Assembly (NCBI GenBank): GCA_021739625.1
Contig: JAIPBJ010000012.1
Location: forward strand, 1-61,170
Direction: 5' to 3'
Length of the DNA stretch: 61,170 nt
From: Flavobacteriales bacterium
Lineage (GTDB): Bacteria; Bacteroidota; Bacteroidia; UBA10329
Shown: piece by piece, positions 42,654-53,163 of the stretch
Layout of the letters: each line of letters opens with the position of its first letter
Position numbering within the stretch: position 1 is the stretch's first letter
The notes under the pieces: model-generated
What the model saw: only the letters and a program-made list of their open reading frames with translations
Database searches by the model: none
What the model was told of the DNA's origin: nothing
Position numbers and translations under genes: made by a program

Positions 42654-45600
42654 CTAATTCAATGTATTGATCTGTATGTCGGTAGCTATTCCCTCCAGCA
42701 GTTCCACTGTTTGTGTGTTCCCTGTTGGGAGCTCGGTGAGCAGCTCGAGCGAATCGGCAAGGGTTTCAGCGCAAATATATCCACGATTGGACTCAACGGC
42801 CACCCGCACTTTTTCGGTGTCTTTCACTCTCACTTCAATGCGGTCAATGACCTCCAACCCACTGTCTTTGCGCAGATTTTGGATACGGTTCACCAGTTCG
42901 CGGGCAAGGCCCTCGTTGTAAAGTTCAGCGGTGATGGTGACGTCCAAGGCCACAGTGATCCCACCTTCCGATGCCACCGACCAGCCTGGAATGTCCTTGC
43001 TCACGATCTCCACATCCTCCAAGGTCAACGCCACTTCCTGCCCTTCGGCCATGATGCTGAACTGGTCTTCGGTCTCCAAGGTAGCGATGTCGGCCTGCGT
43101 CATCTTCAGCACTTCTGCTGCGATGGCCTTCATGATCTTACCGTGCTTGGGGCCGAGTGTCTTGAAATTGGCCTTGATGCTCTTATCGATCACGCCCGAA
43201 TTGGCCGCCAAGTATTCGATGGCCTTCACGTTCACCTCGCTGAGGATGAGGTTCTCCACCGCACGCAACTGCCGCTCGAACGTGGCATTGGCCACGGGGA
43301 TCATCAGCTTGGCCAACGGTTGACGCACACGCTGCTTTTCCTTCTTGCGGATGCTGAGCACAAGCGACACGACCCTCTGCGCTACATCCATGCGCTGCTC
43401 CAGATCGGTGTCGATGGCTGAAGTATTCGCAACAGGCATATCGGAAAGATGCACCGAAGTGGCCTTCACTTTTCCCGTCACCTCGTTGAGGTCGCGGAAC
43501 AAGCGGTCGGCATAGAACGGTGCGATCGGGCTCATCAGGTGCGCCACCACGTCCAAGCAGGCGTAAAGCGTCTGGTAGGCCGATGATTTGTCAGTAGATG
43601 GTTCGCCTTTCCAGAAACGCCTGCGGCACAGGCGCACGTACCAGTTGCTGAGGTGGTCGTTCACAAACTCCTGAACGGCACGGCCGGCCTTCTTCGGCTC
43701 ATATTCATCGTAGTGCGCATCCACCTCCGCGATGAGCGAGTTGAGTTTGGAAATGACCCAGCGGTCTATCTCTGGTCTATCGTTCAGCGGCACTTCTTTC
43801 TCCGAGAAATCGAAACCATCGATGTTGGCATAGAGGGCGAAGAAGCCGTAGGTGTTGTAGAGTGTTCCGAAGAACTTGCGCTGCACCTCACCGATGCCCT
43901 CGATGTCGAACTTGAGGTTGTCCCACGGCTCGGCATTGGTGATCATGTACCAGCGCGTGGCATCGGGGCCGAACTTGCTGATGGTGCTGAACGGGTCCAC
44001 GGCATTGCCGAGGCGTTTGCTCATCTTCTGCCCCACCTTGTCCAACACAAGGCCGTTGCTCACCACATTCTTGAACGCCACCGAGTCGAAGCACATCGTG
44101 GCGATGGCATGCAGCGTGAAGAACCAACCACGCGTCTGATCCACGCCTTCGGCAATGAAATCTGCAGGATAGTATTTCTTTCCGTCCACCAGTTCCTTGT
44201 TCTCGAACGGATAGTGAAGCTGCGCATAAGGCATGGCACCCGAATCGAACCACACGTCAATGAGGTCGGCCTCGCGCTTCATCGGCTTGCCCGAATCCGA
44301 TACGAGGATGATATCATCCGCGTAAGGTCTGTGCAGGTCGAATGACTGGTAATTCTCCTTCGAGAAATCGTTGGGAGTGAATTTATCCAACGGATTGGAG
44401 GTCATCACGCCCGCTTTCACGGCCTTGGCGCACGCATCCTTCAATTCCTCCACCGAACCGATGCACAGGGTCTCAAGGCCGTCCTCGGTGCGCCAGATGG
44501 GCAACGGGATTCCCCAGAATCTGCTTCGCGAAAGGTTCCAGTCCTGCAGGTTCTCCAACCAGTTGCCGAAGCGGCCTGTTCCGGTGCTTTCGGGTTTCCA
44601 GTTGATGGTCTTGTTGAGGGCGATGAGCCTGTCCTTCGCTGCTGTGCTCTTGATGAACCACGAGTCGAGCGGATAATACAGGATAGGCTTGTCGGTGCGC
44701 CAGCAATGTGGATAACTGTGCTCGTACTTCTCCACACGGAAAGCACGGTTCTGCTCCTTCAGCTTGATGGCGATGCGCTCGTCCACGCTGAGGTAGTTGT
44801 CGCGGCCCTGCTTCTTCTTCTCAATCTCAATTTCCTCTGGCGACAGATATTCTGCCTTCACGTATTCGCCAGCAAAGTCGGTCACCTCGGGGCGGAAACG
44901 GCCTTGGAGGTCCACCAATGGGACCATGTTTCCGTTGCCATCATCCACCAGCATAGGGCTGATGCCAGCAGCCTTGGCCACGCGCATGTCGTCTGCACCG
45001 AAAGTGGGCGCGATGTGAACGATGCCAGTTCCATCCTCAGTGGAGACAAAATCACCCGCGATCACCTCAAAGGTTCTGCCTTCGGGCTGGGAGTAGGGCA
45101 TCAGTTGCTCGTACTTAGTGCCAACAAGCTCTGCGCCTTTGAATTCGGTAATCACTTCAAACGGAATCGCCTTGTCGCCCGCTTTGTAATCCTCGAATGC
45201 GATGGCTGCATTCTCAGCCTTGAACCATTTTCCGACCAATTCCTTGGCGAGAATCACGGTCACGGGCTTGAAAGTGTATTGGTTGAAGGTCTTGACAGCC
45301 ACATAGTCGATCTTCTCGCCTACGGCCAGAGCGGTGTTTGATGGAAGTGTCCAAGGCGTGGTGGTCCAAGCTAGGATGAAACACTCACCTCCGAATTTGG
45401 CATCCAACCCTGGAGCACGGAATTGCGCCACCACGGTCGTGTCCTTTACATCCCGATATGTTCCCGGCTGGTTCAGCTCGTGTGAACTGAGGCCCGTTCC
45501 GGCCTTGGGCGAATAGGGCTGAATGGTGTAGCCCTTGTACAACAGTCCTTTCTTGTAGAGGTCGCTGAGGAGCCACCACACGCTCTCGATGTAGGTGTTC

Positions 45601-46061
45601 TCGTAGGTGATGTATGGGTTCTCCATATCCACCCAGTAGCCCATCCTGCGGGTGAGGTCGTTCCAGACGTCCGTGTATTTCATCACGGCCTTGCGGCATG
45701 CCTCGTTGTATTCGGCAATGGTGATGCTCTTGCCGATGTCCTCCTTGGTGATACCCAGTTCCTTCTCCACGCCCAGCTCTATAGGCAGGCCGTGGGTGTC
45801 CCATCCGGCCTTGCGCTTCACTTGGAAACCTTTCAGCGTGCGATGGCGGCAGAAGATGTCCTTGATGGTGCGGGCCATCACGTGGTGGATGCCCGGCATG
45901 CCGTTGGCCGATGGCGGCCCCTCGTAGAACACGAATGGCGGGCAGCCCTCGCGGGTGTCCACACTCTTGCGGAAGGTGTCCTCCGCATCCCACAGTGCAA
46001 GCATTTCTTCCGCTATTGCTGGAAGGTCAAGCTGCTTATAGACGGGATATTCCTTGGACAT
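42654..46061 (-). CDS. ileS: Isoleucyl-tRNA synthetase
   Basis: Class I synthetase of 1135 residues, of the longer type. Active-site motifs are SANGMPGIHH (HIGH-type, about 52-62) and KMSKRLGNAVDP (KMSKS-type, about 680), with the editing domain between them (WTTTPWTLPSN). The anticodon-binding and C-terminal domains follow. The start MSKEYP at 46061 is favoured over an ATG three codons upstream. A TAAATTCG box at 46081-46088 fits a short leader. Confidence 0.96.
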   Translation of the reverse strand: MSKEYPVYKQLDLPAIAEEMLALWDAEDTFRKSVDTREGCPPFVFYEGPPSANGMPGIHHVMARTIKDIFCRHRTLKGFQVKRKAGWDTHGLPIELGVEKELGITKEDIGKSITIAEYNEACRKAVMKYTDVWNDLTRRMGYWVDMENPYITYENTYIESVWWLLSDLYKKGLLYKGYTIQPYSPKAGTGLSSHELNQPGTYRDVKDTTVVAQFRAPGLDAKFGGECFILAWTTTPWTLPSNTALAVGEKIDYVAVKTFNQYTFKPVTVILAKELVGKWFKAENAAIAFEDYKAGDKAIPFEVITEFKGAELVGTKYEQLMPYSQPEGRTFEVIAGDFVSTEDGTGIVHIAPTFGADDMRVAKAAGISPMLVDDGNGNMVPLVDLQGRFRPEVTDFAGEYVKAEYLSPEEIEIEKKKQGRDNYLSVDERIAIKLKEQNRAFRVEKYEHSYPHCWRTDKPILYYPLDSWFIKSTAAKDRLIALNKTINWKPESTGTGRFGNWLENLQDWNLSRSRFWGIPLPIWRTEDGLETLCIGSVEELKDACAKAVKAGVMTSNPLDKFTPNDFSKENYQSFDLHRPYADDIILVSDSGKPMKREADLIDVWFDSGAMPYAQLHYPFENKELVDGKKYYPADFIAEGVDQTRGWFFTLHAIATMCFDSVAFKNVVSNGLVLDKVGQKMSKRLGNAVDPFSTISKFGPDATRWYMITNAEPWDNLKFDIEGIGEVQRKFFGTLYNTYGFFALYANIDGFDFSEKEVPLNDRPEIDRWVISKLNSLIAEVDAHYDEYEPKKAGRAVQEFVNDHLSNWYVRLCRRRFWKGEPSTDKSSAYQTLYACLDVVAHLMSPIAPFYADRLFRDLNEVTGKVKATSVHLSDMPVANTSAIDTDLEQRMDVAQRVVSLVLSIRKKEKQRVRQPLAKLMIPVANATFERQLRAVENLILSEVNVKAIEYLAANSGVIDKSIKANFKTLGPKHGKIMKAIAAEVLKMTQADIATLETEDQFSIMAEGQEVALTLEDVEIVSKDIPGWSVASEGGITVALDVTITAELYNEGLARELVNRIQNLRKDSGLEVIDRIEVRVKDTEKVRVAVESNRGYICAETLADSLELLTELPTGNTQTVELLEGIATDIQINTLN

Positions 46062-46094
46062 GGGTCTCAAAATGAGGGCGCGAATTTACAGCAT

Positions 46095-46125
46095 AAAAAA
46101 AGCCCAGAGCGATGCTGACCCGGGC
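46095..46125 (-). terminator. Rho-independent terminator-like hairpin upstream of ileS
   Basis: Minus strand GCCCGG (46125-46120) pairs with CTGGGC (46107-46102) around a 12-nt loop and is followed by seven T. It ends 34 bp before the ileS start and just upstream of a TAAATTCG box. It could block antisense transcription coming from under the divergent gene; if ileS also had a more distant promoter it would act as an attenuator. Confidence 0.55.
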
Positions 46126-46274
46126 CTGATGTCTGCCGATAGATCAACCACTCGATCAAGAGGCGGAATCGGTTATTGCGGTCGGATATCTTTTACGAAG
46201 GGAAAATTACGACCAGCCTGCGAAAAACACACTGAAATAACCTACTCTTCACATGCAATCGTCCGTTGGGCCAC

Positions 46275-46282
46275 TACTTTCG
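46275..46282 (+). promoter_or_regulatory. -7 box of the large T9SS protein gene
   Basis: TACTTTCG, a near match to TAnnTTTG, 19 bp before the ATG at 46302. No clear -33 element. Confidence 0.45.
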
Positions 46283-46301
46283 TAGCCCCAATTTCGAACA
46301 G

Positions 46302-49300
46302 ATGAGCCTCTTTCTCCGTCCCTCCCTGATTCTCCTACTCCTGCTTTCCTTGTTTGACTTCGCTTCGGGGCAGATTTTGACCTTCGAGTTCAGCGCATTG
46401 GCAGGAGGTGAGGCTACGGCTGCATCCAATGGCAATGATGCTGGCCTTCAGGCCTCCTCTATTTCTCGGGGAGCGGGTCTCACTGCATCTGGCAACGCAG
46501 GAAGGTTCAATGCCACCAATTGGGCGGTGACAAGCATTGCCAATGCCGTGAGTGGTGACAAGTACATGGAATTCACCATCACGCCCAATGGAGGCCAACA
46601 GTTCTCAGTCAGTTCCATTTATATTCAGTTGCAGCGCTCAGGAACTGGGCCAAGCGTGGTTGCGCTGCGCAGCTCGGTCGATAGTTACGCGTCCAATCTG
46701 GATGGTGTCAAAACCATTACCGACAATACAAACACGCAGAATTTCACCTTCACATTCGCGCAGGCCAATTCTTCATCCGCTGTCACCTACAGATTCTACA
46801 TGTATGCTGAGACAACAACTGGAACTGGTGGTATAGGGGACGGAACAGGCAATGACATAGTTGTCAATGGGTCAGTGACAGCTGCATCGGGCAATCCGAC
46901 CGTGAACCTATCTGCAAGTGCGAATACGGGTTCGGAAGCAGCCTCGACCTACTTTATACTGACAGGTACGGCTTCTGCGGCTGTAACAGGCCCTCAAACA
47001 GTAGATGTGGCACTTTCTGGAACAGGATTGACCAACGGGGATTTCAGAGTCGATCCTGACGGCCCAGGCGCGACCCCTCCATCAGCCATCACCTTTCCTT
47101 ATACTGTGACTATTGCCGATGGGCAGACCTCGACCGATCTGATTTTGATGGTCTTTGATGATGCCCTCAACGAGGGACTGGAAACAGCAACATTTACCAT
47201 AGGCAATGAAAGTGCTGGAATAACGCTGGGAAGCACCACCACACAGGATTTTGCCATTACCGATAATGATTCGCCAGTTATTGTGGCCAGTCCCACTTCG
47301 CTCGCTGGTTTCAGCACCCCAGAGGGAACGCCTTCGGCATCGCAAACCTTTACGCTTTCTGGCGACAACCTCAGCGGAAACCTAAGTATTGCTGCGCTTA
47401 GCGGATTCGAATATTCGCTCGACAACTCCACGTTCACCTCCACGCTCACTGTTCCGGTTTCGGGCGGCAACGTTACGGGTGAACCTCGCACCATATATGT
47501 AAGACTTACGGGAGCATCCCAAGGCCCTTTCTCAGGCAACGCAGCGGTGTCAGGTGGTGGGGCAACCACACAGAACGTGGCATTGAACGGTACGGTGACC
47601 CCTCCGCCAGCAGCACCGTGTACGGAGCTTTTCATTTCAGAATATCATGAGGCAGCATCAGGAAATGAAAAGTATATCGAGCTATACAATCCGACCAGCT
47701 CATCAATCACCTTGACTGGCATCTATAGTCTCGTGGGTTATACGAATGGAAGCGGTACCGTTTCTTCCACTTTAGCACTTTCAGGAAGCATACCCGGCTA
47801 TGGTGTTGTTTACGCTTCACATTCCTCAGCTGCTCTGGTCTCCGGTGCCATGGCATCAGATGCCAGCGTGATGGGTTTCAATGGCAACGATGTCATTGCA
47901 TTGAGGAAAAGTGGGGTGAACATTGATGTGATAGGGACTATCGGCAGTTCGGCCAATTTCGCTGCGGATGTTTATCTGCGCAGATTGGCAACGGTAAGTG
48001 CACCTGCGACCACTTACAATGCTTCTGAATGGAGCTCCGGTGCAGCAAACAATGTGACCAATATAGGTAGTTATATCAATGACTGTACTGTTGCCAATCC
48101 GGTCGTCACCCTTGGCATCAATACGGCAACAGGTACTGAGACGGCTTCCACCTCCATCACCCTTACCGCAACAGCCGATGCCGCTGTGGCAGGAGACCAG
48201 ACGGTGCAGGTGACCATTGCTGGAACAGGTGTGAGCAGCGCTGACTTCAGTGTGACCTTCCCAACAGACATCACCATTCTCGATGGTCAGACCACTGGCA
48301 CGCTCACATTCACAATCAACAATGATGTGGCCGTGGAGGGCGATGAGACGGCCACATTCACCATCGGAAGCCCATCGTCTGGTATCACCGTGGGCATTCC
48401 ATCAAGTCAGGATCTCACCATTGCAGACGATGACAACGTGACCTCAACCGAAAGTGTGGTCGCATCGGTGGGCGGTGAGGCAGTAAGCATCTCATCACTG
48501 ACAAATGGCACCATCACCAATAACACCCAAGGCACGCAGGTCTGGCAGTTCCGCCTTTATGACGGGAATGGTTCTATAGATGATGCAGACAGCAAGCCAA
48601 CGATCTATGAGCAATTCACCATCCGGCAGTCGGGTGGCAACACCGTTCCTGTTTGGAATAATGCCATTGATAATGTTAAGTTCTTCCTCGGAGCAAGTGC
48701 AACCCCCATTCCCGGCTCATTCCTGATAAGCGCAAGTACCATTTCATTTACCCCGACCACCCCGATAACCGTAGCAGATGGCACTGCACCTGCTGCGATG
48801 AGCATGAGAATAACGCTGGACAACCCATTGGCCGCCAATTCAGACGGCCTCCATTTCGGATTCAGCCTTGTGCCGGCCGATGTGACCATAGAGACCGATG
48901 TGCTGATGAGCTCGCAGTTGGGCACATTCACTGCTATGAGCAATGGTGCGATGAACGTGATTGATATCGATGCCACACTTCAGTTCATCAGTGCTCCGAC
49001 CACTGTTGGTCTGGGCGATGCCTTCACCATTACGGTGAGTGCCATTGATGCCAATGGGAACATCGATCAGGACGACACCACGCCCATCACGCTGGCGCAG
49101 AACACAGGGTCGGGCACCTTCACGGGCGGAAGCACCTCCAATCTGGTCAACGGTACCTACACTTGGACGGGGCTGACCTACGATGTGGAGGAGACCTTTC
49201 AGGTCATCGCATCCGGTGGCAGCTACTCGGCCATCACAGCCAACATCAATGTGGTGGATGCGGACTATCAGCTATTTGATGATTTCAACAGGTCTGATAC

Positions 49301-51833
49301 ATACAACATTGGCATTCCAAGCAGTGGCGGTTCTACAACATGGACGGAGACAGAGGCAGGAGACGGTACCAAGGTGCGGGTATTCAGCAATATGCTCATG
49401 CTGGACAACTGTATCGCATCAGACCCGAGCGGAAGCAGCGGCAGTACCACTACAGAGCGGGTCACATTCAATGTGGAGACCTATTTCGAGACCGTGTTTG
49501 ATGATGCGGGAGGCACACTGAACTGGTTGTTCAACATGCGAACCAACAACAGCAATCTGTCCGGGTTTGCAGGGTCGGCATACGGAATGGCCTTTATTCT
49601 TGGGTGCGATCAGGCCGATTTCACTGCGGCAGGTTCTGACGGATATGCCGTGGTGGTGGGCAATGGCGGCACCACAGATTACATCAAACTGGTGCGTTTC
49701 GCCAATGGTCTTTCTTCTGATGCCAATCTTACTGATATGGTCTCATCAGATGTGGATATTGATGCCAATCATGCCAGTGTGCGTGTGAGCTTTGACCCGT
49801 GTTCTGGCACTTGGACACTATATGCAAGGAATGATGGGGCATCTTTCGTTGCCCCAAATTTGGACAGCCCTGCTTTCTCAGGCCCGTTCACCGCCACCAA
49901 CACGGCCCATACGGCACTTGACCTGAGGCATTTCGGTGCGTTGTGGAAACATAATTCCTCGTGTGTAGGTAACGATACCTATTTCGACAACTTCAACATT
50001 CCGAATTCGGGCTCTGCCTCTACGACCGCCAAGGAATGGAATGGCAGCGTCAATGCCGACTGGAACGAGGCCAACAACTGGGGCCCATGCCCGGGGGTGC
50101 CCACGCAGACCGATGATGTCATCATTCCCAATGTGGCCACACAGCCCATCATCAGCGCGACCCCTGTGGCCTATTGCAAGGACCTGACGGTGAATGCAGG
50201 TGCCGAACTGACCATCAACAGTGGGCAGTTTCTCAATGTGTATGGCAATGTGGTGAACAACGGTGTGACCGATCTTGGGGCAGGTACCCTGTCGTTGGAA
50301 GGGGCAGGTACGGCCACTGTGACCGGTGCCGTCAACATCGCCAATTTTCACACCAGTAAGACCAGCACACTCAATGGAACCGTTACGGTGAGCAACGAGG
50401 CGCGCTCTGAGTCTGGAGGTGCGCTTAATGCCAATGGCAACCTCATCATACAGAGCGGTGCGCAACTGCTGCATGGCACCGGGACGACCGGGGGCGGTGG
50501 TTCGGTCTCCGGAAACATCACCGTGCGCAGGCAGGGCAGTGCAAGTACAACGGTCTATAACTACTGGAGCAGCCCGGTGGTGGGTGGAACGCTTCCCGGT
50601 GGCAACCAGTACTATTACGATTCATCCTTGGGAACGCACTCCAATGCAGATGACACACCTGCCGATCTGGGCTGGCAGTCCTTCAGCGGAAACATGATAA
50701 CTGGACAGGGCTATGCATCCACAGGTGGTGGTCTGGCAAATTTTGTGGGCGTTCCGAACAATGGCACACTTCCGTATGCCGTCACCACTTCTGCCCAACC
50801 GATGAATTCGTTGGTCGGTGGCACCCGTTTCAATCTGGTGGGCAATCCTTATCCATCCGCCATTTCGGCCAACACTTTCATAAATGCCAACGGCCCGAGC
50901 GGCACAGGACGCATTGCCGGAATGCTCTATTTCTGGGATGATGACAACAGTGGAGGATCGGGCTATGCCACCAACGATTACGCCACCTGGACCACCATCG
51001 GATCAATTGGCGGAGGTGGCAACACGCCCTTGGGCTCCATTGCCACGGGGCAGGGTTTCAAAGTGGATGCACAGACCAACGGAGACGTGACCTTCACCAA
51101 CGCCATGCGTGGTGGCAGCAATTCCCAATTCTTCCGTTTGGCAGAAGAGGACGACACGATGGACCGCCTTTGGCTCAGTCTTTCGGGCAATGGCCTGTTA
51201 AACCAGACCTTGGTAGCCTTCCGCGATGATGCCACGGATCTGCGCGATGTGATGTATGATGCCCACAAGATCCGGGGCAACGCCAACATCTCTCTGGCAT
51301 CTGTTCAGGCTGGCGAGGTGTTCGCCATCGCAGCCTATCCCATGGTCATTCAGCCCCGCACAGTGCCTTTGCAGACCTATGTGTCACAGCAGGGAAACTA
51401 CACTTTCGAGGCCGACAGCGTTGATGGATTTTCGGGCACTGATGTCTATCTGCAGGACTTGCAGTCGGGGCAGTCCTATATGCTCGCGCAGGGTGCGACC
51501 GTCTCCTTGCAAGTGGGGCCGCAGGACGAGTTCAACAGGTTTCAGCTATGGTTCTCTCCAGAGCTCGTAACCGGACTGAGTGCAAACACTACGGGCGGTA
51601 CACGCATCATTTCCAGTGAAATGGGACTGCAAGTGCTGATGTCTGCTGATGTCAGTACCAACGGAGAGCTCCGGCTTCACAACGCCATGGGTCAACTGTT
51701 GCTTTCGCAGAACGTGCGTGTGGATGTGGGACGTTCTTCCCTGTTGGATGTTTCCGGTCTGCCCGCAGGCATCTATATTGCAGCGTTCCGATCATCGCAG
51801 GGGATGGTCAATGCCAAGGTAGTACTGCGCTGA
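46302..51833 (+). CDS. Giant T9SS-exported surface protein with Calx-beta and lamin-tail domains
   Basis: Protein of 1843 residues beginning MSLFLRPSLILLLL, a signal peptide. From N to C: an opening beta domain; Calx-beta domain (about 196-322, ending in ITDNDSP); a beta-sandwich (about 326-433); a lamin-tail domain (about 440-560, ELFISEYHEAASGNEKYIELYN); second Calx-beta (about 590-712); Ig-like and legume-lectin-like regions; an IPT/outer-shell part rich in Gly/Asn; and a C-terminal T9SS sorting domain ending AKVVLR. Likely an adhesin. Calx-beta domains often bind calcium. Confidence 0.87.
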   Translation: MSLFLRPSLILLLLLSLFDFASGQILTFEFSALAGGEATAASNGNDAGLQASSISRGAGLTASGNAGRFNATNWAVTSIANAVSGDKYMEFTITPNGGQQFSVSSIYIQLQRSGTGPSVVALRSSVDSYASNLDGVKTITDNTNTQNFTFTFAQANSSSAVTYRFYMYAETTTGTGGIGDGTGNDIVVNGSVTAASGNPTVNLSASANTGSEAASTYFILTGTASAAVTGPQTVDVALSGTGLTNGDFRVDPDGPGATPPSAITFPYTVTIADGQTSTDLILMVFDDALNEGLETATFTIGNESAGITLGSTTTQDFAITDNDSPVIVASPTSLAGFSTPEGTPSASQTFTLSGDNLSGNLSIAALSGFEYSLDNSTFTSTLTVPVSGGNVTGEPRTIYVRLTGASQGPFSGNAAVSGGGATTQNVALNGTVTPPPAAPCTELFISEYHEAASGNEKYIELYNPTSSSITLTGIYSLVGYTNGSGTVSSTLALSGSIPGYGVVYASHSSAALVSGAMASDASVMGFNGNDVIALRKSGVNIDVIGTIGSSANFAADVYLRRLATVSAPATTYNASEWSSGAANNVTNIGSYINDCTVANPVVTLGINTATGTETASTSITLTATADAAVAGDQTVQVTIAGTGVSSADFSVTFPTDITILDGQTTGTLTFTINNDVAVEGDETATFTIGSPSSGITVGIPSSQDLTIADDDNVTSTESVVASVGGEAVSISSLTNGTITNNTQGTQVWQFRLYDGNGSIDDADSKPTIYEQFTIRQSGGNTVPVWNNAIDNVKFFLGASATPIPGSFLISASTISFTPTTPITVADGTAPAAMSMRITLDNPLAANSDGLHFGFSLVPADVTIETDVLMSSQLGTFTAMSNGAMNVIDIDATLQFISAPTTVGLGDAFTITVSAIDANGNIDQDDTTPITLAQNTGSGTFTGGSTSNLVNGTYTWTGLTYDVEETFQVIASGGSYSAITANINVVDADYQLFDDFNRSDTYNIGIPSSGGSTTWTETEAGDGTKVRVFSNMLMLDNCIASDPSGSSGSTTTERVTFNVETYFETVFDDAGGTLNWLFNMRTNNSNLSGFAGSAYGMAFILGCDQADFTAAGSDGYAVVVGNGGTTDYIKLVRFANGLSSDANLTDMVSSDVDIDANHASVRVSFDPCSGTWTLYARNDGASFVAPNLDSPAFSGPFTATNTAHTALDLRHFGALWKHNSSCVGNDTYFDNFNIPNSGSASTTAKEWNGSVNADWNEANNWGPCPGVPTQTDDVIIPNVATQPIISATPVAYCKDLTVNAGAELTINSGQFLNVYGNVVNNGVTDLGAGTLSLEGAGTATVTGAVNIANFHTSKTSTLNGTVTVSNEARSESGGALNANGNLIIQSGAQLLHGTGTTGGGGSVSGNITVRRQGSASTTVYNYWSSPVVGGTLPGGNQYYYDSSLGTHSNADDTPADLGWQSFSGNMITGQGYASTGGGLANFVGVPNNGTLPYAVTTSAQPMNSLVGGTRFNLVGNPYPSAISANTFINANGPSGTGRIAGMLYFWDDDNSGGSGYATNDYATWTTIGSIGGGGNTPLGSIATGQGFKVDAQTNGDVTFTNAMRGGSNSQFFRLAEEDDTMDRLWLSLSGNGLLNQTLVAFRDDATDLRDVMYDAHKIRGNANISLASVQAGEVFAIAAYPMVIQPRTVPLQTYVSQQGNYTFEADSVDGFSGTDVYLQDLQSGQSYMLAQGATVSLQVGPQDEFNRFQLWFSPELVTGLSANTTGGTRIISSEMGLQVLMSADVSTNGELRLHNAMGQLLLSQNVRVDVGRSSLLDVSGLPAGIYIAAFRSSQGMVNAKVVLR

Positions 51834-51854
51834 CCGCTACCGATAAAGAGCCCG

Positions 51855-52067
51855 ATGATGAACCGCTGTCAGATCTTCACGCTACTTGCCGTTGTCCTAT
51901 CGGCCTTTGCCCTTCCAGCGGTCGCGCAAGGGCCTGCACCACCACCTGCCCCGAATGAGGTGCCGTTGGACGGCCTCAGCACGCTGCTGCTTGCCGCAGG
52001 TGCAGCTTATGGAGGCAGGAAGCTGATGCGGAAGAAGAAGGGAAAGGGAACGGATCAGCGGCCATAG
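51855..52067 (+). CDS. Short secreted/anchored protein with PID-CTERM-like tail
   Basis: 70 residues: signal peptide (about 1-24), a proline-rich linker PAPPPAPNEV, then PLDGLSTLLLAAGAAYG and a basic end RKLMRKKKGKG. This tripartite tail (short motif, hydrophobic helix, basic end) resembles the PID-CTERM type seen in Bacteroidota. It lies 21 bp after the giant T9SS gene and is probably co-transcribed. Its end overlaps the convergent gene by 13 bp. Confidence 0.7.
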   Translation: MMNRCQIFTLLAVVLSAFALPAVAQGPAPPPAPNEVPLDGLSTLLLAAGAAYGGRKLMRKKKGKGTDQRP

Positions 52068-53092
52068 ACCGCAGTGTCGCCCAGGGCCCTGAGCCAAAGG
52101 TTGCCCAGTTCCTTCCCGAGGTCCATATTTTCCGTCTTGCGGACCACCTCATAATTCAGGCTGCCATCAGCTTGCGGCAGCAGTTTGAAGTGAAAAGGGA
52201 AGGAGTTGTCCACGGTGGTGTCACCAAAGCCGCTTCTGCCAAACTTCAGTGAATAGAAACGCAGCTCATCGTCAACATTCCGAACGATATAAAGCCCATC
52301 TGTGAACCATTTCAGCCTGTCAACGCCATATTCAGCGGTGTATGGGGTCAAAAGGTCGTGCTGCTTATCATAGCTGTCCCATCGGATGGGGCCGGGCGGG
52401 TCGAGCACAGACCAGTAGCCGATGCGAAAGTCCTCGCGGGTCTCATACACGCCATACCACAGCAGGATGTTCAAAGGTGTGGGGCCGCTGAAGGAGCGGT
52501 CATATTTCACATCGCGGCTCTTCAGATCCGCCTCGAAATGCGATTCGGCCACCAGCTTGTTGCCGAATCCCACCAGCAGATAGAGCGAACTGAGGGCAAT
52601 GCCGATGCGGTTCATTTTCTTCCGCAGCAGTGATTCCCGCTTGAAGAATGCCCCAGCGAACGTGAGGATGAGGAACGGCAGCGTGTAGAGCGGATCGACC
52701 ACGAAGACGCTCGAAATGCTGACGCGATAGTCCGTGAGCGGATAGAAGAGCTGCGTGCCGTAGGTAGTCAGGCAATCGAGGAGTGGATGGGTGAAGATGG
52801 CCCAGAAGAAGAGCCACGACCATTGGCGCATGGTGGCCTCCTCTTTCTTGGCATACAGCCTGTGTACCAGCCAGCCCAGCACGGGGGCCATCAGGATGGG
52901 AAAGAACACCGAGTGCGAGAACCCCCGATGGATCACGATCTCGCGGATGGGGTCGCCCATCGAGAAGAAGACATCGAGGTCGGGGATGGTGCCAGCTATG
53001 CCGCCCCAAAGCAGGGCCTTGTTGCCCACCCTGCGGCCCAGGCACGCCTCGCCCACTGCGGCACCGAGTACAATCTGCGTCAGGCTGTCCAT
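52055..53092 (-). CDS. YdjM/DUF457-family membrane metal-dependent hydrolase
   Basis: Protein of 345 residues. The N-terminal half has membrane segments and the family motifs MDSLTQIVLGAAVGEA, GTIPDLDV and HRGFSHSVFF (about 55-64), with later THPLLDCLTTYG. These His/Asp residues are thought to bind metal. The C-terminal half is a soluble region of unknown role. Members are related to E. coli YdjM. Confidence 0.85.
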   Translation of the reverse strand: MDSLTQIVLGAAVGEACLGRRVGNKALLWGGIAGTIPDLDVFFSMGDPIREIVIHRGFSHSVFFPILMAPVLGWLVHRLYAKKEEATMRQWSWLFFWAIFTHPLLDCLTTYGTQLFYPLTDYRVSISSVFVVDPLYTLPFLILTFAGAFFKRESLLRKKMNRIGIALSSLYLLVGFGNKLVAESHFEADLKSRDVKYDRSFSGPTPLNILLWYGVYETREDFRIGYWSVLDPPGPIRWDSYDKQHDLLTPYTAEYGVDRLKWFTDGLYIVRNVDDELRFYSLKFGRSGFGDTTVDNSFPFHFKLLPQADGSLNYEVVRKTENMDLGKELGNLWLRALGDTAVYGR

Positions 53093-53163
53093 TGGGGCGC
53101 GAAGTTAGTCCCTCAATACCGGTGCTTTTACTTTCCTTTGACTGGACTTTGCATCCTTTTCAC

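Noticed and set aside
46062-46301. T-box riboswitch for ileS
   Set aside because: There is a hairpin with T-run, but no T-box sequence, specifier loop or room for one between the promoter box and ATG; T-boxes are also not typical of this phylum.
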